Below are positions 6,683-16,136 of a stretch of 64,000 bases of DNA, piece by piece. Position 1 is the first letter of the stretch. The number at the start of each line of letters is the position of its first letter. The translations under genes and the position numbers were made by a program. The DNA is taken from contig DEVL01000002.1 of the NCBI GenBank assembly GCA_002363385.1, forward strand, positions 186,001-250,000. The letters run 5' to 3'. The stretch comes from Stenotrophomonas maltophilia. Lineage in GTDB: Bacteria; Pseudomonadota; Gammaproteobacteria; Xanthomonadales; Xanthomonadaceae. The notes beneath the pieces were generated by a model. It was given only the letters and a program-made list of their open reading frames with translations. It was not told the origin of the DNA and ran no database searches.

Positions 6683-9397
6683 ATGCACACTCACTCCTTC
6701 ATGCTCTCCCGCCTCACGGTTGCCTTGGCCGCCGTGCTCGCCTGCGGCTCGGTGATCGCAGCCCCAGCGCCCGCCCCGGCCGGCTTTGAAGACCTGGTGG
6801 CCGGCCAGACCGAGCAGCTGGACATACGCCTGATGGGCATATCCGCAGGCTTGTGGCCGGTATTCGTCACGCCGGAGGGCGTGCGTCTGCTGGAGCCGGC
6901 GCGGGTACTGGCCTCACTGGAGCTCAGTGCGCCTGCGCGTGCCGCGCTGCTGCCGGTGCTCTCAACCACATTGCCGCGCAACAGCCATCTTGCCTGTCGC
7001 CATGGTGACGAGAATCCGGGCTGCGGCTATCTGCCCGCGCCGGAGCAGCCTACCGATGCCGGCGTCATCTACGACGAAAGCGACAGCGCCATCCATCTGT
7101 TCGTGGCGCGCCAATGGCTTCCGGATGTCAGTCCCGTGCGCGAGCGCTTCCATCAACCCACCGAACGGGCCGAGAACGCCTGGCTGCATCAGCAGAGCGT
7201 GAACCTCAGCGGCGGGCGCGGCTATCAGAGCCTGTCCGCACAGGGCAGTGGGCGGCTCGGCGTGCTGACCGACACCCATCTGGGCATGGATTGGTACTAC
7301 AACCGCCAGCGCAGCCGCGGCGGCTATGGATATCAGGACTTCACAATCAGCGATGCATACCTGCGCCATGACCTGGCGCGCCAACACTACATACAGGCAG
7401 GTCGCATGGACCGACGCAACCTCTCCAGCGCGCTCGGCGGCAACTTCGCCTTGAGCATGATGCCGCTGGATCGCTTTGAAGGCCTCCGCTTCGGCACCAC
7501 ACAGGCCTACGTCGATCAGGTGGCGGTTGGGCAGGGCAGTCCGTTGACCGTATTGCTCAGCCGCAACGCACGCGTGGATGCCTTCGATGGCGAGCGCCTG
7601 CTGCAGACCTTTTACCTCGACAGCGGCATCAATGACGTGGACACCACGCGCTTCCCCAATGGCAGCTACGTGGTAACCCTGCGCATCTTCGAAGACGGTG
7701 TGTTTGTTCGCAGCGAGGACATGCCCTTCGCCAAATTCGGCACCAACTGGGCCGACCAGAGCCTGCAGTGGTTCGTGCAGGGTGGGCGGCTCATCGCGCG
7801 CGGTGAGATGCATCACGATTCCGCGCTGCAGGCCGGCATGCGCCTGCCGCTGCACCGGAACCTGGCATTCACGCTGGGCGCGGCCACGGTCGACAACGTC
7901 GCCTACGGCGAGGCGCGCGTGGAAGCGCGGCACAGCCTGGGCAAACACGAATTCAGTGGCAGCAGCGCCGTGCTCCACGGTGCTGACGGCAGCCGCGGCC
8001 TGCAGCAGCAGGCCAGCTACCGCCGCCACATCTCTGCCAGTGTCTACCACCAGCGCATGCGCGGTGGCTCCTGCGTGGGGCGCTATCTCAACGCGGAATC
8101 GCTGGGCTGCCAGGACTCCATCAACGGCTCGGTATCCGTCCCCATGTTCAAGGGCAATCTGTATCTCGGGTATACCCGCCGCACGAGCTACACGCCGCGC
8201 CGTGGGCAGCCGGAGTTGCCGTGGCTGGATGACAGCCTGCTGCCGGAGCCCGTCGCACCGGATCTCGGCCGCCTGCCGCTGGTTACCCGCACGCTGCAGG
8301 CCACCTTCAGCCGCAGCCATCAAACGCGAAGCTTCAACATCACCACGCGGGCAGGCCTGTTCGGCCAGACCACCCATTCGGACGAAATCTACACCCGCGA
8401 CCACGGTGTCAGCCTCAACGTTGCCGTCTCGCGGTTGGTGCGTACGCCGGCGGTAAGCCGCCAGGACCGCGTAGCGGTGGATCTGCAGCGTGGCCAGCAT
8501 GACCAGGCCGAGCTGGGTTACCGCATCGGGCAGATCCGGCGCTGGGAGACCCTCAGCGGCTCGCGCGAGATCGGTGGCGAGATCAGCGGGCGCAGCGACG
8601 ATCGCCAAGGTGCGGTCATCAGTGCGCGCCAGCAGGATACCTACGGCAACGGCAGCGTGACCGTATCGCAGTACCGCAACGCCGGCCGCTCGGATACTTC
8701 CTACAGCGCCTCGCACAGCTCCTCGTTCGCCTGGAGCCGCTCCGGCATCTTCTGGGGCCCGGACATGGGCGGCGGTGCCGGCCTGGCCATCAAGGTGGAC
8801 AGCCCTGACGACATCGGGCTGCACGGCCAGGCCGCGGAAGTGCGCCTCAGCGGCGCCCGCAAGCAGACCGTCCGCTTCGGCGAGCGCCGCTTGCTGCCGC
8901 TCAGCAGCTACACCATCACCCGCGCCGAAGTGCAGGACGTCAGCGCCCATGACGTAGCCGCTGCCGTGCGCGTGGAAGGGCAGGGCACCGGCACCTCGCT
9001 GTTCTTGCCGCCGGGCCGGCTGATGATGATGCCGATTGCACTGGACCTCACCTATACCTTCATCGGCAGCGCCCATGACGCCGATGGGCTGGCACTGAAA
9101 GGGGCCCGCATTCTCAACGCACCGCTGCCATCGTTGGGCAAGGACGGCGGCTTCATTGCCGATTTCCCGCAGCGCGAGAAGACCCTGTACCTGCTGCAGG
9201 CCAACCGCCTGCTGGAGTGCCCATTGCAGGTGCGCGAACAACGCAGCGTGGTGTTCCTGGTCGGCCCGGTGCGCTGCCAGCCACTTGCGGTGGAGCGACT
9301 GCCGGCGCAGATCCAGCAGCAGGCGCGGGTGCAGCGGATGTTGCATGAGCAGGCGCTGGTGGAGCAGGTGCCTTCGGTTGCGGGGGCTGGGCGATGA
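6683..9397 (+). CDS. Outer-membrane fimbrial usher, CFA/I (CooC/CblC/TcfC) type
   Basis: 904 residues with an N-terminal signal peptide (hydrophobic stretch to about residue 26). The length and the alternating beta-strand pattern fit the alternate chaperone-usher class. Recognisable usher features include a plug/barrel region rich in Gly, Tyr and Asn, and a C-terminal domain with a cysteine pair (LLECP … VRC). It should form the outer-membrane pore that assembles the pilin. The stop overlaps the next start (ATGA at 9394). The start is not marked by a strong ribosome site; a second ATG at 6701 is also possible and still leaves a signal peptide. Confidence 0.9.
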   Translation: MHTHSFMLSRLTVALAAVLACGSVIAAPAPAPAGFEDLVAGQTEQLDIRLMGISAGLWPVFVTPEGVRLLEPARVLASLELSAPARAALLPVLSTTLPRNSHLACRHGDENPGCGYLPAPEQPTDAGVIYDESDSAIHLFVARQWLPDVSPVRERFHQPTERAENAWLHQQSVNLSGGRGYQSLSAQGSGRLGVLTDTHLGMDWYYNRQRSRGGYGYQDFTISDAYLRHDLARQHYIQAGRMDRRNLSSALGGNFALSMMPLDRFEGLRFGTTQAYVDQVAVGQGSPLTVLLSRNARVDAFDGERLLQTFYLDSGINDVDTTRFPNGSYVVTLRIFEDGVFVRSEDMPFAKFGTNWADQSLQWFVQGGRLIARGEMHHDSALQAGMRLPLHRNLAFTLGAATVDNVAYGEARVEARHSLGKHEFSGSSAVLHGADGSRGLQQQASYRRHISASVYHQRMRGGSCVGRYLNAESLGCQDSINGSVSVPMFKGNLYLGYTRRTSYTPRRGQPELPWLDDSLLPEPVAPDLGRLPLVTRTLQATFSRSHQTRSFNITTRAGLFGQTTHSDEIYTRDHGVSLNVAVSRLVRTPAVSRQDRVAVDLQRGQHDQAELGYRIGQIRRWETLSGSREIGGEISGRSDDRQGAVISARQQDTYGNGSVTVSQYRNAGRSDTSYSASHSSSFAWSRSGIFWGPDMGGGAGLAIKVDSPDDIGLHGQAAEVRLSGARKQTVRFGERRLLPLSSYTITRAEVQDVSAHDVAAAVRVEGQGTGTSLFLPPGRLMMMPIALDLTYTFIGSAHDADGLALKGARILNAPLPSLGKDGGFIADFPQREKTLYLLQANRLLECPLQVREQRSVVFLVGPVRCQPLAVERLPAQIQQQARVQRMLHEQALVEQVPSVAGAGR

Positions 9398-10530
9398 GCG
9401 TATTGATCCGGTGTTTAGTACTGCTGACGTTAGTGCTTGGATTTAGCAATCAGGCGCTGGCCCAGAGACCGCCTGAGACTCACCCCGCATCTGCCGAGCG
9501 ACGAATAGTGCTTGCGTACGACAGGTCCGCGCTTCCTGGAGACGAGATTATCTGGGCACCTCGAACGATCATCGGATACAGCCGTGATGCTGGCTTGCAG
9601 TACGGTCAGCTCTACTTCGTCTGCGAATCGGATACGGATGCCGCAAGAGGCCGCTGCCCAACTTCTGACACTGGTGAGTTAAGCGGTGAGGAAAGCCGGA
9701 TTGCACTGCTTTTTACAGAGAGAAGAAGCGGACTGAGAACAGAAGTTCAGGCATCCGGATATCTCCAACGCGCTGATTCAACGATTGCCTGCAACACTAA
9801 CTATTGGGGTGGATCAAGTCCAATCTGGACGAGCAAGGGAAAAGAATGCAACGGCGATCTTCCCGTTGGGACGGGCGCAAGTCTCGTCTTGCCGTCTTCG
9901 GAACTGGAAAAGATGGTGGCAGGAAGGTGGGATGCAACGCTTAAGCTGGAGCTTCGAAATCCGTCGAGCGGCGCGTTGGCCGAATACAAATTTGTGTTTG
10001 ACCTGACAATCACAGATCAAGACAGAGCCAGCATCTACTTTCCGGCCTCAGACAACGTCACGCCGCTGGTCAATCTCAACATCAATTACATGCCCGTACC
10101 TTCGCCAGCCCATATCGAAGGCGGCACCTCGCTGGATATGTGTCTTTACGACGGTCTCGGCTCCCAGATTCCGTATCTGGAGGTCTCGATTCGCGATGAC
10201 GGCTCCTCAGCATCTGGCCGCGCACGCGGCATGCACTCGGTCTGGCATCGTGATGGCGGGCGGGGCAACGAGTCGCGCCTGGATTACGAGGTGACGCTTG
10301 ATTATGGAGGCGTCCCCCTGCGCATGGAGAACAACGTCATGCAGCGGCTGAATGGCATCGACACCACCCAGCTCCGCCTGGTGGTGCTGCCGGGCATGTC
10401 CCAGCCGGTGTATTGCGTGCCCACACCGCTGAAATTGAGGGTGCCTCGCGTATTGGCGGCTGACAAGCTCGCCGGCTACTACGAAGGCCAGATGATCATC
10501 CAGATGATCGTCCCCTCTGCAACTCCCTGA
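9394..10530 (+). CDS. CblD-like pilus biogenesis initiator / tip adhesin
   Basis: 378 residues with a signal peptide cut near ALA-Q (residue 23). The family (CblD, CooD, CfaE) forms the fimbrial tip: an N-terminal adhesin domain followed by a pilin-like domain that starts assembly. The first half (about 9400-10030) is clearly poorer in GC than its neighbours; two hand-counted lines (9661-9780) give about 49%. The second half is closer to the local level. This fits a variable, possibly exchanged adhesin domain joined to a conserved pilin domain. Several cysteines in the N-terminal half may form disulphides. It is coupled to the usher by a 4-nt overlap. Confidence 0.85.
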   Translation: MSVLIRCLVLLTLVLGFSNQALAQRPPETHPASAERRIVLAYDRSALPGDEIIWAPRTIIGYSRDAGLQYGQLYFVCESDTDAARGRCPTSDTGELSGEESRIALLFTERRSGLRTEVQASGYLQRADSTIACNTNYWGGSSPIWTSKGKECNGDLPVGTGASLVLPSSELEKMVAGRWDATLKLELRNPSSGALAEYKFVFDLTITDQDRASIYFPASDNVTPLVNLNINYMPVPSPAHIEGGTSLDMCLYDGLGSQIPYLEVSIRDDGSSASGRARGMHSVWHRDGGRGNESRLDYEVTLDYGGVPLRMENNVMQRLNGIDTTQLRLVVLPGMSQPVYCVPTPLKLRVPRVLAADKLAGYYEGQMIIQMIVPSATP

Positions 10531-10551
10531 ATCTCCTGACGAGACGTCGCA

Positions 10552-11265
10552 ATGAACAGTACGGTCGCCCGTGTAGGCGCGTTAACCCTCCTGGCCTTGG
10601 GCGCATGGGCCAGCCCGGCGCTTGCCAACCTGAGCGTGCATCCGATGCGCCTGCCCATCCAGGACAAGCGAGGCGGGCAGATCCGTGTGTACTCCCAGAC
10701 GCCCCGCGTGCAGTACGTGCAGGTAAAGGTGCAGAAGGTTCTGCACCCGGCAACGCCGCAGGAAGAACAGGTGGACGTGGCGCCCGGCCTTTTGGAAGGC
10801 ATCGCAGTCACGCCGGGCAAATTCGTGCTCGGCGGCGGGGGCAACCGGCTGGTGCGGGTCATTCCGTTGGCCAGCGTGACCGAAGAAACCGCGTACCGCG
10901 TCTACTTCGAGGGCGTGCGCCCGCCGAGTGAGATGGGCACGGAAGAAGAGCCAAAGACGGCGACCGCCAACGTCGGTGTCAGTCTGGTCTGGGGGGCGCT
11001 GGTGCATCTCATTCCACCGCAGCCTGTGCCCGATATGCGGATCGAAGGCCGTGACCTGGTCAATATCGGCAACGTGCGGCTGGGCGTTACCACCATTCAG
11101 GCGTGCACCGCCGGCAAGGAATGCGCCGATCACACGCTGGACCACAGCGTCTACCCCGGCGAACGGGTGGCCTTGCCCTTCGATCCCACCGCCCAGCGCC
11201 TAACCGTGACCTACAAATTGAGCTATGCCGGCTACCGCGATCACCAACTGGTGCTGGCCCCATGA
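10552..11265 (+). CDS. Periplasmic fimbrial chaperone, CblB/CooB type
   Basis: 237 residues, signal peptide to about ALA at residue 24. The mature start NLSVHPMRLPI and the strand pattern match chaperones of the alternate (CFA/I) chaperone-usher pathway. It should hold pilin and tip subunits in a donor-strand-complemented state before delivery to the usher. It is the last gene of the operon, 21 bp after the tip gene. In the Burkholderia cbl and enterotoxigenic E. coli clusters the chaperone gene comes first; here it is last, so the order is A-C-D-B. Confidence 0.88.
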   Translation: MNSTVARVGALTLLALGAWASPALANLSVHPMRLPIQDKRGGQIRVYSQTPRVQYVQVKVQKVLHPATPQEEQVDVAPGLLEGIAVTPGKFVLGGGGNRLVRVIPLASVTEETAYRVYFEGVRPPSEMGTEEEPKTATANVGVSLVWGALVHLIPPQPVPDMRIEGRDLVNIGNVRLGVTTIQACTAGKECADHTLDHSVYPGERVALPFDPTAQRLTVTYKLSYAGYRDHQLVLAP

Positions 11266-11403
11266 GCAATCAAATCACCTCGTAGTACGGCCTCGTCGCC
11301 CTAGCCGGCCGACCACCCCATTACACCGCAACGCGGCCATCCAGGCCGCGGCGGGCGCGCTTTGTCTTGATCTCCCCCACTGACCTCTTGGAGAAACCCT
11401 GCC

Positions 11404-14400
11404 GTGAATCGAATTTACCGATTGATATGGAATACCGCCCTCAACTGCTTGATGGTGGCCAGTGAACATACGAAGGGCCGTAGCAAGCGGGCGAAAACAG
11501 TGGGCTCGGCGGCCGTTGCTGCTGCTCTCGTTTTGGCGATGCCTGCGTACGCGAGCGAGCCATTGGAAGAGCTGACTGAAGATGAGTCTAGACAGCAGCT
11601 GTTCCAGGCACCTATGGCGCCTGCGCCATTTGCTTTTGCGAGCCGGGCGGTATCCGAGGCGATCGGGATTCTCGGCTTGCACCAACAGAGTGCCCTGGTC
11701 ACCGATGATAGCTATCGGAACTCCACGATAGCGGGAAACAACTCCATCATCCTGGGCTCCCGAGGGACGATGAACGGATACCAAAGCGTGGCGTATGGCA
11801 ACGTGGTCAACGTCCAGGGTAATCAGGCAGCGGCCGTTGGGGCGTACGCAAAAGCCATGGCGACGGGCGCTTCAGCCTTCGGCTACGATGCGCAGGCGCT
11901 TGCGATCGACGCGACCGCGCTTGGGCGGAACTCGCACGCCGCAGAACATGATGCAACGGCGATTGGCTACAGTGCGAGGGCGACGGGCCGCTATGCCGCC
12001 GCGCTTGGCTCTTCTTCGGCTGCATCAGGCCTGAAAGCAGCAGCGCTGGGGTCGGGTGCGCTGGCTACTGCGGACTACGGCGTTGGCGTGGGCAGTGCGT
12101 CTCATGCGTCAGGCCACAGCTCTGTTGCGGTCGGAACCAGCGCGAAATCCATGGGGGCTTATGCCGTCACCGTCGGACACGAGAGCAACGTCGCCTACAA
12201 CGCCCACAGTGGCATGGCCTTGGGGATGGGAGCGCAAGTTAAGGAGCTGGCCAGCGGCGCGGTCGCGCTTGGCTCGGGATCTGTCGCAACCGTCGGCAAC
12301 ACGGTGTCGGTGGGCAATACGAATCTCAAACGAAAGATCGTCAATCTTGGCGATGGCGAGGTCAGCGCCACCAGCACTGATGCAGTGACGGGCAAGCAAC
12401 TGCATGCCATCGCTCAGGTCGGCAGCGAGACCGCGAAATTCTTCAAGGTGAGTACTGCGTCGTCGGACGTCGCTGCGCACGCATCAGGTATTGGCTCTGT
12501 CTCCATTGGTGGCACCTCCAGCGCACAATCCGCTGGTAGCGTCGCCATTGGTGCCAGCGCCGTCGCAGGCGCCAGCAGCGGTGGCAACGGGAGCATCGCC
12601 GTCGGCTGGCGCGCGAACGCCGCGGCGGGGGGGGACATCGCCTTCGGCAGCAACAGCGTAGCGAACAGCAAGAATGCGCCAGGCACGACCAACAAGGACT
12701 TCTCTGCCTCCATCGGTTCAGGTGCCTCTGTCACCGGCGGCCGATCTCTGGCGGTGGGCAACGGGGCAAGTGTGCAGGGGGCGGCAAGCACAGCCGACAT
12801 GCGCGGCCTGGCCGTTGGTAACGGGGCTGCCGTCAGGGCAATGACAGGTACTGCGCTTGGCTACGAGGCAAGCGCGACGGCGCAGGGAGCTGTGGCACTG
12901 GGCGCGAACTCGCAGGCCGGCACGGCCAACACTGTGTCGGTAGGCAACGCCTCCTTGAAGCGTAAGATCGTCAACGTGGCCGACGGTGAGGTCAGTGCTG
13001 GCAGTTCGGACGCAGTGACCGGCAAGCAGCTGCATGCGATCACTAGTGGCCCCAACGTCATTCTTGGCCAGAGTGCGGCCACTGCGGGCGGTTACGCGAT
13101 CGCCATCGGCGCGCGCTCCTCGGTGAACACGGGGGGCGGCGTGGGCGGAATAGCGCTTGGTGCCGATGCGCGTGCCGGGACGCCGGGCTACTCCGGCGCC
13201 ATGGCACTCGGCGGTGGGGCTGACGCCAGCTATGACGGCGTGGCGGTCGGCCATGACGCCAAGGCACAGGCAGGCGCATCGGTTGCCCTTGGTCGTGGCT
13301 CGGTCGCCAACGTAGGTAGTACCGTATCTGTGGGTAATGACACTCTCAAGCGACGTATCGTCAATGTTGCTGCTGGCACGGTGGCCAGCGACAGCAACGA
13401 TGCCATCACGGGTGGCCAGTTGTACCGGACCAACCAAGCGGTGACTGCTGCGGACAGTAAGGCGACTGCAGCCTCCAACGTGGCCGCGACTGCTTCGACG
13501 ACGGCACAGACGGCCGAACGCGTCGCCAATGCCGCAACGGCTCGTCTGAACAGCGAAAGCATGCAGTTGGGCAACGGGGCTACGGCCGGCTCGAATGCCT
13601 CGGCCATGGGCAAGCAGGCAGCGGCCGCTGGCTCGCACAGCAATGCGATCGGTGCTTATGCGGCCAGCGCAGGCGCAAACGCTATCGCCATGGGCACGTA
13701 TGCGGCGGGTGCCTCGGATTCCGCCGTCGCCGTGGGCAACCGCGCGGGGGTAGACGCCACTGCCGCAAACAGCGTCGCGCTGGGCGCGAATGCGAAGGTC
13801 AATGCCAACGCCAACAATGCCATTGCACTTGGTGCTGGCTCGGTTGCCCCCGCCAAGGACACTGTCTCCGTCGGCAGTACGTCGCTGCAGCGCAAGGTGG
13901 TGAACGTTGCAGACGGTGCCCTGACCAGCACCAGCACTGACGCGGTCACCGGCAAGCAGCTGTTCGCTGCGACCCAGAAGCTGGATGCTACCGACAGCAA
14001 GCTGACCGTTACGACGGCCACTGCCGACACGGCCAAGACCACTGCGGAAAGGGCAGGCACGACGGCTACTGATGCGCTGACGAAGGCGAATGCCCTGGGC
14101 GGCCTGCTGAGCCAGGCCTCTGCTACTGCAAGCGTTCGGCTGGGCGCTAACAACGCGGGCACGGTCCTGGATGTGCGGAACAAGTCCAATGCGGGGCGCG
14201 TGGTTACGGGGTTGGCCAATGGTGCCGTGACGAACACCAGTACCGACGCGGTTACCGGTAAGCAGCTCTTTGACCAGCAGCAGTCCGTCAATGCCAATGC
14301 GTCGAAGATCGGTGCCAATGAGAGTGGCATTGTGGTAAACGAGACCGCCATCGGCAAGAACCGGGACGACATTGCGGCCAACCGCACCAGTATCGGTGAC

Positions 14401-16014
14401 AACCGGATCGCTATCGAGGCGCTGAGGAGTGACTTCAACGACTACGTGCCTGAGCTGGAGGATGTGGTCATGTTCAATGCGGATCGGACGCGTGTCGACA
14501 TGGAGGGCGCGCGTGTTACTGGGCTCCTTGATGGTGATGTCAGCGTAGGGAGCAAGGATGCGGTGACCGGTGGGCAGCTATTTGCCACGAATCATCGACT
14601 AGGAGAGCTTGAAGTGACTGGAAGGCACCTAGCTATCGGCGATACGCTCGGAAGTGACTCGGCCTCAGCAGGTGTGCTTGGGGTTGCACTCGGTGCATCT
14701 TCAGAAGCTTCTCTTGACTCTGAAGGTGCAGTTGCGCTCGGTAGTTTCGCAGTTGCTCGCGGCATCAACTCGGTCGCTTTGGGCCGCGCATCACACGTTC
14801 GGGTGGATGCCGAGGAGGGGTTCGCGCTTGGCACGCGATCATTGGTTGCAGCCAAGGGAAGTATTGCAGCTGGTGCTGGCTCTCAAGTTCTGGCGGGGGC
14901 TACCAATAGTGTCGCACTGGGTTACGCAGCCGTAGCGTCCGAGGCCAACACGATTTCGGTCGGTGACGATATTCTTAAACGGCGCATCGTGAATGTTGGT
15001 CGCGGTACCAAGGATAACGATGCCACCACCGTGGCTCAGTTGAAGGGTGTGCTAGACGGTCTGGGCGGCGGGGCTGCCATTGATGCTGCGGGCACTATCA
15101 TCAACCCACGGTATCTCATTGCTGGAAGCCCTTACTCCAACGTGGGGGACGCGCTCTCCGCTCTGGACTCTTCCGTATTGGGGGCGAAAGATGCCGTTGA
15201 GTCGATAAACAGCCGCCTCAACCGCATGTTCCAGGAAGAAGCCACCGCCCGTACTGATGGCCCCGGCCGCCTGAACTTGGGCGGTGCCAGCGGCATGGTC
15301 CTCGGCAACGTCGCCAACGGCATAATCTCGGCCGGCAGCCGCGATGCGGTCAACGGCGGGCAGCTGTACGAGGTGCGCAAGGACCTGCAGGGCCAGATCG
15401 ACAACCTCGCCGACGGTGAGAAGCGCGTGGCGGTGCGTGGCCGGATGGCCGCACCGGCCCCGATGTCGGCCGAGGGCGGCGGTGACGCGGTTGCCAGTGC
15501 CGATGCCCCGGCGTCGACCCTAACCCCGACACCCACTCCCACCCCGGTAGCCAGCGAAGCCAGCACTCCGGAGCCGATAGTCAAGGCCGAGGGCGATACC
15601 GCCGTGGCCGTGGGCAGTGAGGGCAAGGAGCGCAGCGTGAAGCACGTGGCCAAGGGCACGACGGATACCGATGCGGTCAACGTGGCCCAGCTCAACGATG
15701 TGCTGGTGCGCTCCAACGAGTACACCGATCAGGCCGTGGAAGGCCTGAACAAGCGCCTCGATGGCATGGACAAGCGCTTCAACCGCATGGCGGCGATGAG
15801 CAGTGCGCAGAGTGCGATGGCCATGAACACGGCCGGCCTGAACACCTACAACCGTCTCGGTGCGGGTATGGGCCATTCCGATGGCGAGTCGGCCTTGGCG
15901 GTGGGCTACCAGCGGGTGATGAACGAGCGCGGCTCGGCCACCTTCAGCCTCAATGGTGCGTTCACCAACAGCGGTGAGAAGACCGTCGGCGTGGGTGTGG
16001 GTATCGGCTGGTAA
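11404..16014 (+). CDS. Trimeric autotransporter adhesin (YadA/Hia type) with ESPR
   Basis: 1536 residues, starting with GTG at 11404. The N-terminus is an extended signal peptide region (MNRIYRLIWNTALNCLMVAS) followed by a signal core cut near AYA (residue 50). Then come many YadA-head repeats of the form AIG/ALG, at least eight neck motifs (for example LKRKIVN and DAVTGKQL), short stalks, a TPTPTPTP linker and a C-terminal YadA anchor ending in GIGW. It should trimerise in the outer membrane and display a long fibre. A run of eight Gs at 12627-12634 sits in the head. A non-coding gap of 138 bp separates it from the fimbrial operon, so it probably has its own promoter. Confidence 0.93.
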   Translation: MNRIYRLIWNTALNCLMVASEHTKGRSKRAKTVGSAAVAAALVLAMPAYASEPLEELTEDESRQQLFQAPMAPAPFAFASRAVSEAIGILGLHQQSALVTDDSYRNSTIAGNNSIILGSRGTMNGYQSVAYGNVVNVQGNQAAAVGAYAKAMATGASAFGYDAQALAIDATALGRNSHAAEHDATAIGYSARATGRYAAALGSSSAASGLKAAALGSGALATADYGVGVGSASHASGHSSVAVGTSAKSMGAYAVTVGHESNVAYNAHSGMALGMGAQVKELASGAVALGSGSVATVGNTVSVGNTNLKRKIVNLGDGEVSATSTDAVTGKQLHAIAQVGSETAKFFKVSTASSDVAAHASGIGSVSIGGTSSAQSAGSVAIGASAVAGASSGGNGSIAVGWRANAAAGGDIAFGSNSVANSKNAPGTTNKDFSASIGSGASVTGGRSLAVGNGASVQGAASTADMRGLAVGNGAAVRAMTGTALGYEASATAQGAVALGANSQAGTANTVSVGNASLKRKIVNVADGEVSAGSSDAVTGKQLHAITSGPNVILGQSAATAGGYAIAIGARSSVNTGGGVGGIALGADARAGTPGYSGAMALGGGADASYDGVAVGHDAKAQAGASVALGRGSVANVGSTVSVGNDTLKRRIVNVAAGTVASDSNDAITGGQLYRTNQAVTAADSKATAASNVAATASTTAQTAERVANAATARLNSESMQLGNGATAGSNASAMGKQAAAAGSHSNAIGAYAASAGANAIAMGTYAAGASDSAVAVGNRAGVDATAANSVALGANAKVNANANNAIALGAGSVAPAKDTVSVGSTSLQRKVVNVADGALTSTSTDAVTGKQLFAATQKLDATDSKLTVTTATADTAKTTAERAGTTATDALTKANALGGLLSQASATASVRLGANNAGTVLDVRNKSNAGRVVTGLANGAVTNTSTDAVTGKQLFDQQQSVNANASKIGANESGIVVNETAIGKNRDDIAANRTSIGDNRIAIEALRSDFNDYVPELEDVVMFNADRTRVDMEGARVTGLLDGDVSVGSKDAVTGGQLFATNHRLGELEVTGRHLAIGDTLGSDSASAGVLGVALGASSEASLDSEGAVALGSFAVARGINSVALGRASHVRVDAEEGFALGTRSLVAAKGSIAAGAGSQVLAGATNSVALGYAAVASEANTISVGDDILKRRIVNVGRGTKDNDATTVAQLKGVLDGLGGGAAIDAAGTIINPRYLIAGSPYSNVGDALSALDSSVLGAKDAVESINSRLNRMFQEEATARTDGPGRLNLGGASGMVLGNVANGIISAGSRDAVNGGQLYEVRKDLQGQIDNLADGEKRVAVRGRMAAPAPMSAEGGGDAVASADAPASTLTPTPTPTPVASEASTPEPIVKAEGDTAVAVGSEGKERSVKHVAKGTTDTDAVNVAQLNDVLVRSNEYTDQAVEGLNKRLDGMDKRFNRMAAMSSAQSAMAMNTAGLNTYNRLGAGMGHSDGESALAVGYQRVMNERGSATFSLNGAFTNSGEKTVGVGVGIGW
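12627..12634 (+). repeat. G8 homopolymer inside the adhesin gene
   Basis: Eight consecutive Gs within codons for Ala-Gly-Gly-Asp of the adhesin head. The frame is open in this copy. Such tracts can slip during replication; a change of one G would truncate the adhesin at about one quarter of its length. The base-quality reliability of the run cannot be judged here. Confidence 0.7.
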
Positions 16015-16136
16015 GCCGGCCAGGGAAGGCCGCGGCTCCAGTGTGTCGTCCGGGTCGGTTTGACCGGGCGGCAGGCGAGGGCTCTTGACCCGCACGGCCC
16101 CTTTGCTGGTGCAGTGCTTTTTTGGAGGAAATACCC

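Noticed and set aside
6962..9346. Long open frame antisense to the usher gene
   Set aside because: No recognisable product, while the usher frame has signal peptide, correct length and operon overlaps.
11404..16014. Repetitive DNA in the adhesin read as a possible CRISPR or satellite array
   Set aside because: Repeats are degenerate, in frame and encode YadA head and neck motifs; there are no constant repeats with unique spacers.
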